Of a DNA stretch of 64,000 nucleotides, positions 63,735-64,000 are shown in pieces. A program made the position numbers and the translations under genes. The DNA is from CAZGCA01 sp964524145 (lineage in GTDB: Bacteria; Hydrogenedentota; CAZGCA01). Under the pieces are notes generated by a model. It saw only the letters and a list, made by a program, of their open reading frames with translations. It was not told where the DNA came from and searched no databases. The stretch's first letter is position 1. Every line of letters starts with the position of its first letter. The DNA lies in NCBI GenBank assembly GCA_964524145.1, contig CAZGCA010000008.1, positions 30,170 to 94,169 on the forward strand, read 5' to 3'.

Positions 63735-63776
63735 CGCGCAATGTTGCGCGCTGCCCCCTCTCCCACCGGGAGAGGG
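63735..63776. repeat. Two intergenic hairpins
   Basis: CGCGCAA-TG-TTGCGCG (63735-63750) is a perfect 7-bp-arm hairpin. CCCTCTCCC-ACC-GGGAGAGGG (63756-63776) is a perfect 9-bp-arm hairpin. Neither is followed by a T-run, so they are probably repetitive palindromes rather than terminators. Confidence 0.6.
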
Positions 63777-63872
63777 CAGGGTGAGGTGCTGTCCAGTCGT
63801 GCTCGTAATCGACCCCCTGAAATCCCAACTTCGCCCTTCACTCTTAGTACTTCTCATTTCCCCGTCTCCGCG

Positions 63873-63965
63873 CCAGCCCCGAAGGGACGATTGACAATAG
63901 CCCAGGAATTCATTCCTGGGATTCACGCATCCCAAAACGAATCAAGTCCCGGAGGGACGACTGAA
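63873..63965 (+). repeat. Dispersed-repeat fragment with GAAGGGACGA-type direct repeats
   Basis: CCCGAAGGGACGATTGA (near 63875) and CCCGGAGGGACGACTGA (near 63948) form a direct repeat about 73 bp apart. Between them CCCAGGAAT-TC-ATTCCTGGG (63901-63920) is a perfect hairpin. The unit resembles repeat families that occur in many copies in environmental bacterial genomes. No gene is seen from 63605 to the window end. Confidence 0.6.
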
Positions 63966-64000
63966 CCTGGTGGCGGGTGTGCGCTATTTCAGCCGTCCCT

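Noticed and set aside
63756..63776. Rho-independent terminator after the acyltransferase gene
   Set aside because: The stem is perfect but there is no T-run on either side, and it is 150 bp from the stop codon.

Overview
The window reads as one moderately GC-rich bacterial chromosome segment, probably a metagenome-assembled scaffold: it carries two runs of exactly 100 N (34931-35030 and 55050-55149). The gene content points to the PVC superphylum or a neighbour such as Planctomycetes, Lentisphaerae or Hydrogenedentota. Clues are an H-X9-DG type prepilin-like secreted protein, DUF4838 and GH130 carbohydrate proteins, a sulfatase-superfamily ectoenzyme, a giant thrombospondin-type-3/dockerin protein, FG-GAP proteins and many secreted proteins of unknown function. 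No rRNA, tRNA or CRISPR array was recognised, so the taxonomy is inference.

Region 1-3254 is the most novel-looking part. A sigma-54 activator with an unrecognised N-terminal domain (1770-3254) is divergent from a HAD-HD fusion hydrolase (666-1616) and a PD-(D/E)XK-like protein that runs off the left edge. Between them lie a sigma-54-type -24/-12 promoter facing the hydrolase and a perfect 14-bp-arm palindrome placed as an upstream activating sequence.

Region 3323-11808 is glycan metabolism: a glycosidase-like lipoprotein, a glycosyltransferase-GH130 fusion and a DUF4838 lipoprotein. Region 12076-23804 holds a rifampin-phosphotransferase-like phosphotransferase, a PlsY-like acyltransferase, a prepilin-like protein and a carotenoid end-modification locus: a divergent ALDH3 plus a TPR-CrtP-CrtQ-CrtO operon with a near-consensus promoter. 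A CIA30/DUF4174 protein and an FMN split-barrel protein follow. Region 23880-32057 has an RND efflux pump remnant and four secreted proteins, each preceded by a copy or part of a dispersed promoter-bearing repeat.

Region 32138-35738 is a nitrosative-stress operon: Rrf2 regulator, 4Fe-4S protein (split by a gap), zinc-ribbon protein, YgbA-like protein, cupin and hybrid cluster protein. Region 36560-43744 holds secreted and c-di-GMP-related proteins, then yebC-ruvC-ruvA-ruvB with a cytochrome/metallophosphatase fusion overlapping ruvB. Region 43900-46005 is a small accessory island with three remnants of an Eco57I-type restriction enzyme tail and a likely toxin-antitoxin pair. Region 46155-57269 carries large surface proteins and a response regulator with a degenerate GGDEF domain. 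Region 57374-63604 has a GxxExxY protein and its broken paralogue, a palindromic element, an oxidoreductase, dCMP deaminase, an O-antigen-ligase-like protein and an acyltransferase. The right edge is repeat-rich.
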